A DNA stretch of 7,289 nt from CAYGUK01 sp964352985 (GTDB lineage Bacteria; Pseudomonadota; Gammaproteobacteria; JAHCLG01). Under the pieces are notes generated by a model that had not been told where the DNA came from, did not search any database, and worked only from the letters and a program-made list of their open reading frames with translations. Of the stretch, positions 1-6,165 are shown piece after piece. The stretch's first letter is position 1, and each line of letters opens with the position of its first letter. Made by a program: the position numbers and the translations under genes. The stretch spans positions 1 through 7,289 of the forward strand of contig CAYGUK010000153.1 of NCBI GenBank assembly GCA_964352985.1, written 5' to 3'.

Positions 1-1359
1 ACTCGAGAAAAAACGTTTAATCGGATTCATCACATGTAATCTAAATTGATAGCGACAATTATTCCAGTTTTCTCTTAAGTTTTTAAAAAGTTTTGACTCA
101 CTTTTAGTTGGCTGCGTTTGAAGTGGCTTTGTATGTTGCAGTAGTTGTGGAAGTCTTTTATCAAGTTCATTTTGGACTTCTTCTATATTAGCCGCTAATA
201 ATTTAATCCGAGCGGCAACTAATGCAAGTTCTCCAAATGATGATGTAATTTGACTTACACTAGTTTGAAACTCTCCAACATTATAACCTTCAGCAACTCG
301 TTTGAATTCTTTTGCTAAGTTTCCATCAGTTTGGTCAACAGTTTGTTTAGCAAGTAACGAAATATTTATAAAGCCAGATCTTAAATTATCTTTACTACTT
401 ACATTGCGATGATCAATATATAGCGCTTGATTAGCTTCAAAACATGCTACTTTATGAAGGTAGGGTGAAAACTGTTTTCGTAATGCTATTAGTTCAGCAC
501 TAACTGCCTGTAATTCATCTAATGTTTCAGCCGTATGAAGATGATCCATGATGGCTTTTAATTTTTCTCTCACTTCTTTGTTGAGCGCTTCTATAGTTTC
601 TTCATTTCCGAGTTCAGTCATGTTTAATTTGCAAGTCTCACCAATCGTCACACTATAAACCATTGATGTTTGATATTCTTCATAAAGTGGTAGCGTCATG
701 TGTCCTTGTTTTGAAATTGCAACACGAACTCGACTTAAAGTACTTAAAGAAAAATCAGTGAAACCTTTAGAAACACAAGCTTGATTAGCTTGCTCATAAT
801 ACTCAGATACATTTGTATTAGCCTCTGTGCCAGCATACATTCTACTTGACCACTCATAAAGAATATCAATCTGTTCCTTCAATTGTTGATTTTTAGCAAT
901 GGTTTGTTCGTATTGCTCAATGACACTTTGTAATTTTGTTGCTTGCTCTAACAATGTTTTTATAGTTGGATCATTCTCAATGTCTTCTTTACTTAATTTT
1001 TTTTCCCATGCCAAATATTTATATAAATTGTAATAGGCATGTCTTATTTTTGATAAATGCGCTTGGAGTACTTCTTTGTTATGTAATTGTTTTTCAATAT
1101 AGTCGACCCATGCGTGATAACTTGATTGTTCTTTACTATTGCCAAATAAGGATTTCATTTTTTTTAAAATGGTCGCATCTTCACTCCCATCAAGTATTGT
1201 AGGATGTTTGCCTTTTTTAGCAATAAAATGCAAATATTGTTGAAATGTTTCATACAACACATCGACTGTTTTACCAGATAATGTTGTTTGCATGGCGAAT
1301 TGAATTTCATGATCGGCTTCGTGCCTTAATTCTGATTCAGTTTGAGTTAGTACGGGCAT
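1..1359 (-). CDS. Unrecognised long helix-rich protein, 3'-truncated by the window edge
   Basis: An unbroken minus-strand frame runs from an ATG at 1359 to base 1: 453 codons with no stop, so the C-terminus lies outside the window. The start is well supported by a perfect GGAGG eight bases upstream. The product is rich in Gln, Glu, Lys and Leu, has no signal peptide or membrane segment that I can see, and looks mostly alpha-helical. Coiled-coil-like stretches lie at about residues 134-165 and 252-298, and a further amphipathic helix at about 372-405. Near the visible end (about 414-453) it turns basic. I recognise no catalytic motif or family. Long soluble helical proteins without known domains are common among type IV effectors of intracellular gammaproteobacteria, but that role is only inference; a structural or toxin-like helical-bundle protein is equally possible. 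Reading frame is sure, function unknown. Confidence 0.86.
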   Translation of the reverse strand, partial: MPVLTQTESELRHEADHEIQFAMQTTLSGKTVDVLYETFQQYLHFIAKKGKHPTILDGSEDATILKKMKSLFGNSKEQSSYHAWVDYIEKQLHNKEVLQAHLSKIRHAYYNLYKYLAWEKKLSKEDIENDPTIKTLLEQATKLQSVIEQYEQTIAKNQQLKEQIDILYEWSSRMYAGTEANTNVSEYYEQANQACVSKGFTDFSLSTLSRVRVAISKQGHMTLPLYEEYQTSMVYSVTIGETCKLNMTELGNEETIEALNKEVREKLKAIMDHLHTAETLDELQAVSAELIALRKQFSPYLHKVACFEANQALYIDHRNVSSKDNLRSGFINISLLAKQTVDQTDGNLAKEFKRVAEGYNVGEFQTSVSQITSSFGELALVAARIKLLAANIEEVQNELDKRLPQLLQHTKPLQTQPTKSESKLFKNLRENWNNCRYQFRLHVMNPIKRFFSS

Positions 1360-1367
1360 ATTATTAA

Positions 1368-1372
1368 CCTCC
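1368..1372 (-). promoter_or_regulatory. Ribosome binding site deciding the start at 1359
   Basis: The minus strand reads GGAGG here, eight bases before the ATG at 1359. It is one of the strongest Shine-Dalgarno matches in the window. It fixes the start of the truncated helical-protein gene, which otherwise has no recognisable relatives to align with. Confidence 0.8.
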
Positions 1373-1507
1373 AATAATTATTCTGTTGAGTTTTTTATAG
1401 TTTCTAATTTCTAATTTATTGTTTTCAATTTAAGTATAATCATGGATTCAGAAAGCGCGAGAAATCACAAAAAAAAAATTGATTTATTTCATAAGCTTAA
1501 GGAAATC

Positions 1508-1522
1508 TTAACTAAGAGTTAA
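1508..1522. repeat. Small AT hairpin downstream of the LuxR gene
   Basis: TTAACT and AGTTAA form a 6-base inverted repeat around a 3-base loop (AAG), about 62 bases past the regulator's stop codon. It contains only one G-C pair per arm and lacks a following T-run on the minus strand, so it is at best a weak terminator and may be chance. Confidence 0.2.
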
Positions 1523-1584
1523 TTTAATATGACAAAATATCAATATGCGTGGAATTTAACAGGGTATTGTTACAAAAATTAAGA

Positions 1585-2622
1585 TTAAAATAATAAAGCA
1601 CCATATTTGCCTAAAACAAAACCGAGTTGGAATTGTTTATAACAGTGCATTTTCTTCTTAATGTTATTGATATAAGTTTCAACTGTGCGTCTAGATAAAT
1701 TTGTAATGAGAGCTATTTCATCTGCTGATTTACCTTTAGATAACCAATTCGCACATTCAATTTCTCTCGAGCTAAGGCTAATTTTATTTTCGTAAATTTG
1801 ATCTAAGAATTCTTGATCTGATGTTTCATCACCAAAATATTGGCAGCGATTTTGGGTGACGTTTACAGAGGTGCCTATCATACCTATAGGGTTGCCGCTG
1901 GGATCAAAAAGTGCTTTTTTGGTCGACATCATAAGCGCACGTTCGTTACCTGATAATGTAACGTATTCCTCAAAAACGTGTGTCTTGGTTGTATTAATCA
2001 CGTTACCATCATTTTCACGCAATCTATCAGCGGCATCTTGCCAGGGTAAGTCATAATCTGATTTTGCTTTTAACTCTTTTTCATGTTTCAGTCCTGCAAT
2101 ATCAAGGAGTTGTTGATTACAACCAACATAATTACCTTCTAAATCTTTCCAATACGCCGCACCTGGAATGGCGGCAATGGCATTTAAGATATATTGATAT
2201 TGTTGATCTTTATTATTAGGATTTTCGACTTCCATTTTATGCTTATTTCCAGCTAATAAAAAACCGATCAATTCTTCATTAGAATTAGTAATAACAGAAA
2301 CATGCCACTCTATAGAAAGAAGCCTGTTAGCATGATGCGTAATTTTTGCAATTGGTTTATTTGCTGATTCTGTCTGAATAGCAAGAGGTATTGGTAAACC
2401 GTAGTAATTAAATGTGTTTATTATGGGTTTTGCTATAAGCTTTTCTTTTGCTAAATTAATAATACTTAAAAAAGCAGTATTAATTTCAAGAATATGGTAA
2501 TCAATAGAAAGGTGGATAAGGGGTAGATCCATCGAATCACAAAAGTAATTAATTGTTTGAAGATCACTTAATTTTATTGTTTCATTTAACATGCTGCGGT
2601 CCACAAATATAGTCGTGTACAT
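1585..2622 (-). CDS. PAS-PAS-LuxR family transcriptional regulator
   Basis: Cytoplasmic DNA-binding regulator of 345 residues. Residues 281-345 are a GerE/LuxR-type helix-turn-helix: SLSSREIEC at 282-290, GKSADEIA at 297-304, then the recognition helix with SRRTVETYINNIKKK at 310-324. Residues 143-258 are a clear PAS domain, with IPGAAYWKD at 152-160 and GNYVGCN at 163-169. A weaker PAS-like domain fills about 33-124. There is no receiver domain, so the signal probably enters through PAS ligand or partner binding rather than phosphorylation. It is divergent from the hybrid kinase at 2797, whose PAS domain is homologous to its second one. The ATG at 2622 has no Shine-Dalgarno; the in-frame ATG at 2592 (residue 11) has a weak GTGGA seven bases upstream and may be the true start, giving 335 residues. 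The targets are unknown; autoregulation or control of the divergent kinase gene is plausible. Confidence 0.95.
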   Translation of the reverse strand: MYTTIFVDRSMLNETIKLSDLQTINYFCDSMDLPLIHLSIDYHILEINTAFLSIINLAKEKLIAKPIINTFNYYGLPIPLAIQTESANKPIAKITHHANRLLSIEWHVSVITNSNEELIGFLLAGNKHKMEVENPNNKDQQYQYILNAIAAIPGAAYWKDLEGNYVGCNQQLLDIAGLKHEKELKAKSDYDLPWQDAADRLRENDGNVINTTKTHVFEEYVTLSGNERALMMSTKKALFDPSGNPIGMIGTSVNVTQNRCQYFGDETSDQEFLDQIYENKISLSSREIECANWLSKGKSADEIALITNLSRRTVETYINNIKKKMHCYKQFQLGFVLGKYGALLF

Positions 2623-2796
2623 TTAACATAATAGTTGAATGTATTACTTAAGTAAAGAGCAAACAGGAGGAAATGTTATATTATTATAAAATAATCAAGC
2701 TATTAACAGTTAGAATAAAGTAAGACATTAAATTTCAATAAATTGGGATAAGTGTTTGAATAATCCGCATGCTTGATTTGACTTGATTCACCAATA
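2623..2796. other. Divergent control region between the LuxR regulator and hybrid kinase
   Basis: These 174 bases must contain the 5' control signals of both genes. Visible elements are an AT-only inverted repeat at 2680-2695 (ATTATT, loop ATAA, AATAAT) and a perfect TATAAT on the minus strand at 2688-2683, inside that repeat. The TATAAT could be a -10 for the regulator, but no -35 match lies at the right distance. There is also a paired CTTGATT repeat at 2772-2788 next to the kinase. AGGAGG at 2665-2670 sits only two bases before an ATG that opens a 16-codon frame ending at 2723. The spacing is too short for good initiation, so I do not call it a gene. Confidence 0.45.
2772..2788 (+). repeat. 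Tandem CTTGATT direct repeat, possible operator
   Basis: CTTGATT occurs at 2772-2778 and again at 2782-2788, a spacing of exactly 10 bases, about one helical turn. Direct repeats phased this way are typical of sites where two regulator subunits bind the same DNA face. It overlaps the candidate -35 of the kinase promoter. Binding by the neighbouring LuxR protein is only a guess. Confidence 0.35.
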
Positions 2797-2806
2797 ATGT
2801 CATTAT
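2778..2806 (+). promoter_or_regulatory. Candidate sigma-70 promoter of the hybrid kinase gene
   Basis: TTGACT at 2778-2783 matches five of six -35 bases. After 17 bases comes CATTAT at 2801-2806, which matches four of six -10 bases. Transcription would begin near 2813, downstream of the ATG at 2797. If this promoter is the real one, the kinase must start at the ATG at 2836. The -10 is weak and AT-rich sequence yields such pairs by chance. Confidence 0.3.
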
Positions 2807-4479
2807 CTTCTTGGAAATGTATAAATAACAATGAAATGAGCAGCCAAAATTTCAATTTTCTTAATTATTTTCTAGAACAGCAGCTTCGATTTATAAATCG
2901 TATGAGCGAACTATACGAGCAAGAAATTTACAATCTCAATCAAGTCATAAATAACTTACCAGGTTCAATCTATTGGAAAGACAAAAATGGCGTGTATTTA
3001 GGTAATAATGATTATGCTGCCGATAAAATGCAGTTATATCAATTTATGGCAGATTCTGTGGTAGGTAAAACTGATCATGATCTATTCCCTAAAGATGTGG
3101 CAGACAGTTTTCGACAAAATGATGTAGAAGTCATGGTTACAGGCAGAGAGTTAATCAAAGAAGAATCCGCTCAATTACCAAATGGTGACTTATTAATTCA
3201 ATTATCATCCAAAAGGCCACTTAAAGATATTAAGGGAGAAATTACTGGTATAGTGGGTAATACAGTTGATATTACCAATATCAAAAAAATTGAAGCAGAA
3301 TTACGTATTGCGAAGGCTAAAGCTGAAGAGGCCGATAAAGCAAAGACGGAATTCTTGCAAAATATGCGTCATGATATAAAAACACCTTTAGCATGTGTGA
3401 TAGGCCTAGCAAATTTATTACTGCCAGATGAAAAAGATGCCAAAAAAAATGAAATATTAGAAAACATCGTTAAGTCTAGTGAACAGTTACTCGATTTTGT
3501 TACCCAAATTCTAGATTTTTCTAATATTGCTGCAGGAAATATACCCATTTATCAACAGATCATAAATGTAAAACAATTACTGAATGAAAATATCCAAGCA
3601 TTTGATGCTTCATTAAATACTAAAAATTTGAAATTAATTATCAATATCAACGAAGATGTTCCTGAATATATAATTAGTGATCGGTTACGTTTACAGCGGA
3701 TCTTACAAAATCTCATTACGAATGCTATTAAATTTACCCATGAAGGACATGTTACAATTTCAGTTAAAAATACTAGGGTTGAAAATAATCAATTTGCACT
3801 CATTATTGCAATTTCCGATACAGGCATTGGTATTCCTCTGGATAAATTCGATGTAATTTATGATCGATTTAGTCGTTTGAGTCACTCATTCCAAGGTGTT
3901 TATGAAGGGACAGGGCTAGGTCTTCGAATCGTAAAAGAACTTTTAAATGATATCTCGGGAACAATCGAACTACAAAGCCAAGTTGGTGTTGGATCTACAT
4001 TTATTTGTACTATTCCTGTGAAAGTGGCGTCATCGCCAAATAATAACATGTCCTCTTCCTCTACAATGAATGAGAAACTGACAAACATGTCTGAGCAAGA
4101 CAAACAAGATTTATTAAAATCTTTAAAAATTTTATTGGTTGAAGATAATGCGATGGTTCAATACATGATGAAACATATCATTAAAAATTTTGGTGCAACT
4201 CTAAATATTGCAGGCAGTGGTGGAATTGCACTTGAAAATCTAGAAAAAAACCATTTTGATATTATCTTATTAGATATTGGTCTACCAGATTATGATGGCA
4301 TTGAACTGGCTAAAAAAATTCGACAAGAATTAAAATTAAATATACCTATTATCGCTATTACAGCTCATGAAACAAAAGATTATTCTTATGAGTGCGAAAA
4401 TATAGGAATAAACTCAATTATTGAAAAACCGATTAATTTAACAGAGTTTAGAGAATTAATCCTAATAAATTGTGCTTAG
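2797..4479 (+). CDS. Soluble hybrid histidine kinase, PAS-HisKA-HATPase-REC
   Basis: A 560-residue cytoplasmic sensor kinase without membrane segments. A PAS domain lies at about 47-163 (LPGSIYWKDKNGVYLG at 54-69), then a helical linker at 163-186. The HisKA dimerisation domain spans about 187-245; the autophosphorylated histidine is H192 in MRHDIKTPL. The ATP-binding domain (about 290-410) has its N-box around 301-313, G1 box DTGIGIP at 341-347 and G2 box GTGLGL at 371-376. The C-terminal receiver (about 443-558) keeps all key residues: E449/D450, phosphoacceptor D493 in LLDIGLPD, T522 and K544. The kinase should pass phosphate from H192 to D493 and then to an Hpt protein, which is not in the window. 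Neither the ATG at 2797 nor that at 2836 (residue 14) has a Shine-Dalgarno; the candidate promoter favours 2836. Upstream extension is blocked by an in-frame TGA at 2779. The signal sensed is unknown. Confidence 0.97.
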   Translation: MSLSSWKCINNNEMSSQNFNFLNYFLEQQLRFINRMSELYEQEIYNLNQVINNLPGSIYWKDKNGVYLGNNDYAADKMQLYQFMADSVVGKTDHDLFPKDVADSFRQNDVEVMVTGRELIKEESAQLPNGDLLIQLSSKRPLKDIKGEITGIVGNTVDITNIKKIEAELRIAKAKAEEADKAKTEFLQNMRHDIKTPLACVIGLANLLLPDEKDAKKNEILENIVKSSEQLLDFVTQILDFSNIAAGNIPIYQQIINVKQLLNENIQAFDASLNTKNLKLIININEDVPEYIISDRLRLQRILQNLITNAIKFTHEGHVTISVKNTRVENNQFALIIAISDTGIGIPLDKFDVIYDRFSRLSHSFQGVYEGTGLGLRIVKELLNDISGTIELQSQVGVGSTFICTIPVKVASSPNNNMSSSSTMNEKLTNMSEQDKQDLLKSLKILLVEDNAMVQYMMKHIIKNFGATLNIAGSGGIALENLEKNHFDIILLDIGLPDYDGIELAKKIRQELKLNIPIIAITAHETKDYSYECENIGINSIIEKPINLTEFRELILINCA

Positions 4480-4507
4480 TTGATCTGTATTTTATTTGGC
4501 GATAATA

Positions 4508-4520
4508 GCTTAGATTAAGC
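4508..4520. terminator. Small hairpin between convergent kinase and hydrolase genes
   Basis: The two convergent genes are separated by only 35 bases. GCTTA at 4508-4512 pairs with TAAGC at 4516-4520 around a 3-base loop that includes part of the hydrolase stop codon. Neither side is followed by a proper T-run, so a classical terminator is doubtful, but it is the only stem in the gap. Confidence 0.2.
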
Positions 4521-5840
4521 GGCAGTAATTTTAGCTCTAGGGGAAGATATAACAATTTCTTTTTTCGGCAAGTCAGAAAGTAAAGTACCAGATACAAATT
4601 TGAGTGGGCTATGTCTAGATGATCTAAAATGTTGAGGGGTTATGCTTCTTTGCTTTACTCCATCTTTATTTCTTAAAGCTTTGTCACTTTCTAATTCGTG
4701 TGGAATATTGCATTGAACTATCATAATATAAAAAATTGATCTCCAAACTGCTTTTCCATGTTGAGCACCAGGTAGTACAATTAAATTTGAATCAACATTT
4801 ACATGTTGGAAATAAAAATTAATCGCTCTAGCGTGTTTGTTGGCTATATCCTTTTCTCCTACGATGATATCAACAGGACATTTAATAAATTTCATATCTG
4901 CATTAACTAAAATATTTATTTCAGGTAAATGTCTAACATTATGTCCGCTAATTCTAGATAGTTCATTTAGATATTCTCGAAGTATTTGATATGGGCAATC
5001 ACTATCATCTGTTAATGAAAGTGATTTTTCAGGAGTGACGGGACTAAACGTAATTAATCGTTTAACTACTGAGGTATATTTAGCTTTTGACTTGGATAAT
5101 GTTGCCATTACAGTCAATAAAAGTGTTGCGCCACTGCTATAACCACACATGATTAGAGGTAGTTTTTGCTTAGTTTTTTTTCTGCAAATATACAATAATG
5201 TATCGTATATATCATCGAAACATTTACCGATATCATACTTAGGTAAAGCTCTAGACCAAACAATATATACAGAGCGACATTGCGTTTCACTACATAGTTT
5301 TGCTGCTCGCTCAACAGCAATTAATAACTCTTCATCAGAAGTAGAAAAAAGAGTACCAGGTAAATATACTATCGATGTGTTTGTTTTTCTTGATGCGGGA
5401 TTTTTGGGTGTAATTCTTGTATAGTGAATTTGGGAATTACGTTGAGTCATATTTTTAACAGTCTTAAAGGATAGTGTAGGATATTTTTTATATAGACTTT
5501 CTTGACCAATTAACTGCATCGTTAATTTACTATAAATGCTACGATATCCAGAAACATTTATTGGGTGCTCAGGTGGTGGGGTACGGGTATCTCTTCGAAG
5601 CAAATGTAGAATTAATCTAGTTTTTGATTTTTTTGGTTGATATCTAGGATGCGGCACCGAGGTAGAATACTTTATAAATAGGTTTCTGAGTTCTTCAATT
5701 TTTCTTCTAATTTCCTTGTTAAGCGCTTTAATCTTACTGAGTGTAATGGCAGCATGGTTATATGACTGTGTTACTGAAACATGATCAACTAGAGTATCAA
5801 TCTTAGTGGTTGTTTGTTGGGAGCTTGTTGACCCTAACAT
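4515..5840 (-). CDS. Alpha/beta-hydrolase with long N- and C-terminal extensions
   Basis: A 441-residue protein with a probable alpha/beta-hydrolase core at about 150-380. The nucleophile elbow is GYSSG at 233-237, so S235 would be the catalytic serine. D331 in GEKD and H361 in GAQHG stand in the right order and spacing to complete a triad. A strand ending in YLPGTLF at 159-165 precedes the elbow where oxyanion-hole residues usually sit; the HGGG motif of hormone-sensitive-lipase relatives is absent. An esterase or lipase-like activity is therefore likely, substrate unknown. The first 150 residues are not part of a minimal hydrolase: they are Ser/Thr-rich, then helical and charged at about 29-58, then basic. 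The last 60 residues are polar, basic and Ser-rich. No signal peptide or membrane segment is evident. The ATG at 5840 is backed by GGGAG (5850-5846) five bases upstream. Tails like these fit a secreted effector, but this is inference. Confidence 0.9.
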   Translation of the reverse strand: MLGSTSSQQTTTKIDTLVDHVSVTQSYNHAAITLSKIKALNKEIRRKIEELRNLFIKYSTSVPHPRYQPKKSKTRLILHLLRRDTRTPPPEHPINVSGYRSIYSKLTMQLIGQESLYKKYPTLSFKTVKNMTQRNSQIHYTRITPKNPASRKTNTSIVYLPGTLFSTSDEELLIAVERAAKLCSETQCRSVYIVWSRALPKYDIGKCFDDIYDTLLYICRKKTKQKLPLIMCGYSSGATLLLTVMATLSKSKAKYTSVVKRLITFSPVTPEKSLSLTDDSDCPYQILREYLNELSRISGHNVRHLPEINILVNADMKFIKCPVDIIVGEKDIANKHARAINFYFQHVNVDSNLIVLPGAQHGKAVWRSIFYIMIVQCNIPHELESDKALRNKDGVKQRSITPQHFRSSRHSPLKFVSGTLLSDLPKKEIVISSPRAKITAA

Positions 5841-5885
5841 ATCGTCTCCCTAGAATTTATTGTTTTTTGTGAAGAATACTGTTGG

Positions 5886-5915
5886 ATTTTAAACATATCT
5901 TACCTTTAAAGTAAA
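5886..5915 (-). promoter_or_regulatory. Candidate sigma-70 promoter of the hydrolase gene
   Basis: On the minus strand TTTACT (5915-5910) matches four of six -35 bases and TAAAAT (5891-5886) matches five of six -10 bases, with an 18-base spacer. Transcription would start near 5879, giving a leader of about 40 bases. The spacer contains the 8-base palindrome CTTTAAAG at 5904-5911. It is plausible by position but not strong. Confidence 0.3.
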
Positions 5916-6054
5916 TAATTATCTGTCATTTCTACTTTGAAATTACTATTTTTTACTCAAAAACGAGAGAAATAATTATATAAAAAAACATAAACAATTA
6001 TTTGATCAGATAAGTAACGGAGTAATTCAATGAACCGTAATAATTCTGCATTGC

Positions 6055-6066
6055 AACATTAATGTT
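6055..6066. repeat. Perfect 12-base palindrome AACATTAATGTT
   Basis: A perfect palindrome with half-sites AACAT and ATGTT, spanning the stop-start overlap of the two mini-ORFs. Its half-sites recur in reverse order in the palindrome at 6156-6165. It could be a regulator site; at this base composition a few 12-base palindromes are expected by chance in 7 kb. Confidence 0.3.
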
Positions 6067-6087
6067 ATTGTCGAAAACCTTCTACAA

Positions 6088-6118
6088 ATCAAGTGATCAG
6101 TGGCAAAGCTGGCTTGAT
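6088..6118 (+). repeat. Possible RNA stem-loop upstream of the acetyltransferase
   Basis: ATCAAG at 6088-6093 pairs with CTTGAT at 6113-6118. Inside, CAGT at 6098-6101 can pair with GCTG at 6108-6111 (one G-U pair) around a 6-base loop, with an uneven internal bulge. There is no T-run after it, so it does not look like a terminator; a leader RNA structure is possible. Confidence 0.25.
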
Positions 6119-6128
6119 ATAGGCTAAA

Positions 6129-6153
6129 ATATTGATAAGGTAGTGTTCAATAT
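6129..6153. repeat. Inverted repeat ATATTGA / TCAATAT
   Basis: Seven-base arms at 6129-6135 and 6147-6153 surround an 11-base loop, 60-85 bases before the acetyltransferase start. It adjoins the palindrome at 6156-6165 and a short ATTG-TGT-CAAT repeat at 6166-6176. Together these form a cluster of dyad symmetry where an operator would be expected. Confidence 0.3.
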
Positions 6154-6155
6154 CC

Positions 6156-6165
6156 ATGTTAACAT
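6156..6165. repeat. Perfect 10-base palindrome ATGTTAACAT
   Basis: A perfect palindrome made of the same half-sites as that at 6055-6066 but in the opposite order. The centres of the two lie 100 bases apart. It lies 46 bases before the acetyltransferase ATG. By itself it is not statistically unusual. Confidence 0.3.

Larger units (their letters stand above)
1360..1584. other. AT-rich spacer between two minus-strand genes
   Basis: This spacer separates the stop of the PAS-LuxR gene from the start of the helical-protein gene. It holds a run of ten A at 1469-1478 flanked by 6-base inverted arms (AAATCA at 1462-1467, TGATTT at 1480-1485), and a TATACT hexamer on the minus strand at 1438-1433 that has no matching -35. 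I could not find a convincing promoter for the helical-protein gene. It may have its own promoter here or be read through from the regulator gene. In sequence this AT-rich, such elements are expected by chance. Confidence 0.4.
6017..6127 (+). other. Two overlapping mini-ORFs (10 and 21 codons) with a ribosome binding site
   Basis: GGAG at 6019-6022 stands seven bases before an ATG at 6030 that opens a 10-codon frame (MNRNNSALQH) with stop TAA at 6060-6062. That stop overlaps the next ATG as TAATG, opening a 21-codon frame to a TAA at 6125-6127. The second peptide contains DQWQSWL. The spacing and stop-start overlap are what translational coupling looks like, and the pair lies upstream of the acetyltransferase in the same direction. 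It could be a leader peptide, a fragment of a decayed gene, or chance; I recognise neither peptide. Confidence 0.2.

Noticed and set aside
966..1202. Plus-strand open frame of 78 codons
   Set aside because: It lies wholly antisense to the well-supported helical-protein gene, has no ribosome binding site worth the name, and its hydrophobic composition is what the complement of Lys/Glu-rich coding gives.
1433..1440. Promoter for the helical-protein gene from TATACT, or a plus-strand TATAAT promoter
   Set aside because: The hexamers overlap on opposite strands, neither has a -35 at 15-19 bases, and there is no plus-strand gene downstream.
1462..1485. Rho-independent terminator at the A10 tract
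   Set aside because: The T-run on the minus strand lies inside the loop of the inverted repeat, not after a G+C-rich stem, so it cannot act as a classical terminator.
1856..2056. Plus-strand open frame of 66 codons
   Set aside because: It is antisense to the PAS domain of the LuxR regulator and has no recognisable domain.
3900..4103. Minus-strand open frame of 67 codons
   Set aside because: It is antisense to the ATP-binding domain and following linker of the hybrid kinase; a shadow frame.
5149..5424. Plus-strand open frame of 91 codons
   Set aside because: It is antisense to the catalytic core of the alpha/beta hydrolase, whose Ser elbow and fold motifs show which strand codes.
6110..6125. 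Sigma-54-like -24/-12 element upstream of the acetyltransferase
   Set aside because: GG and GC fall 10 bases apart as required, within TGGC...GCT, but the -12 lacks TT and the -24 lacks the AC after TGGC. GG-N10-GC alone occurs by chance several times in a window this size.
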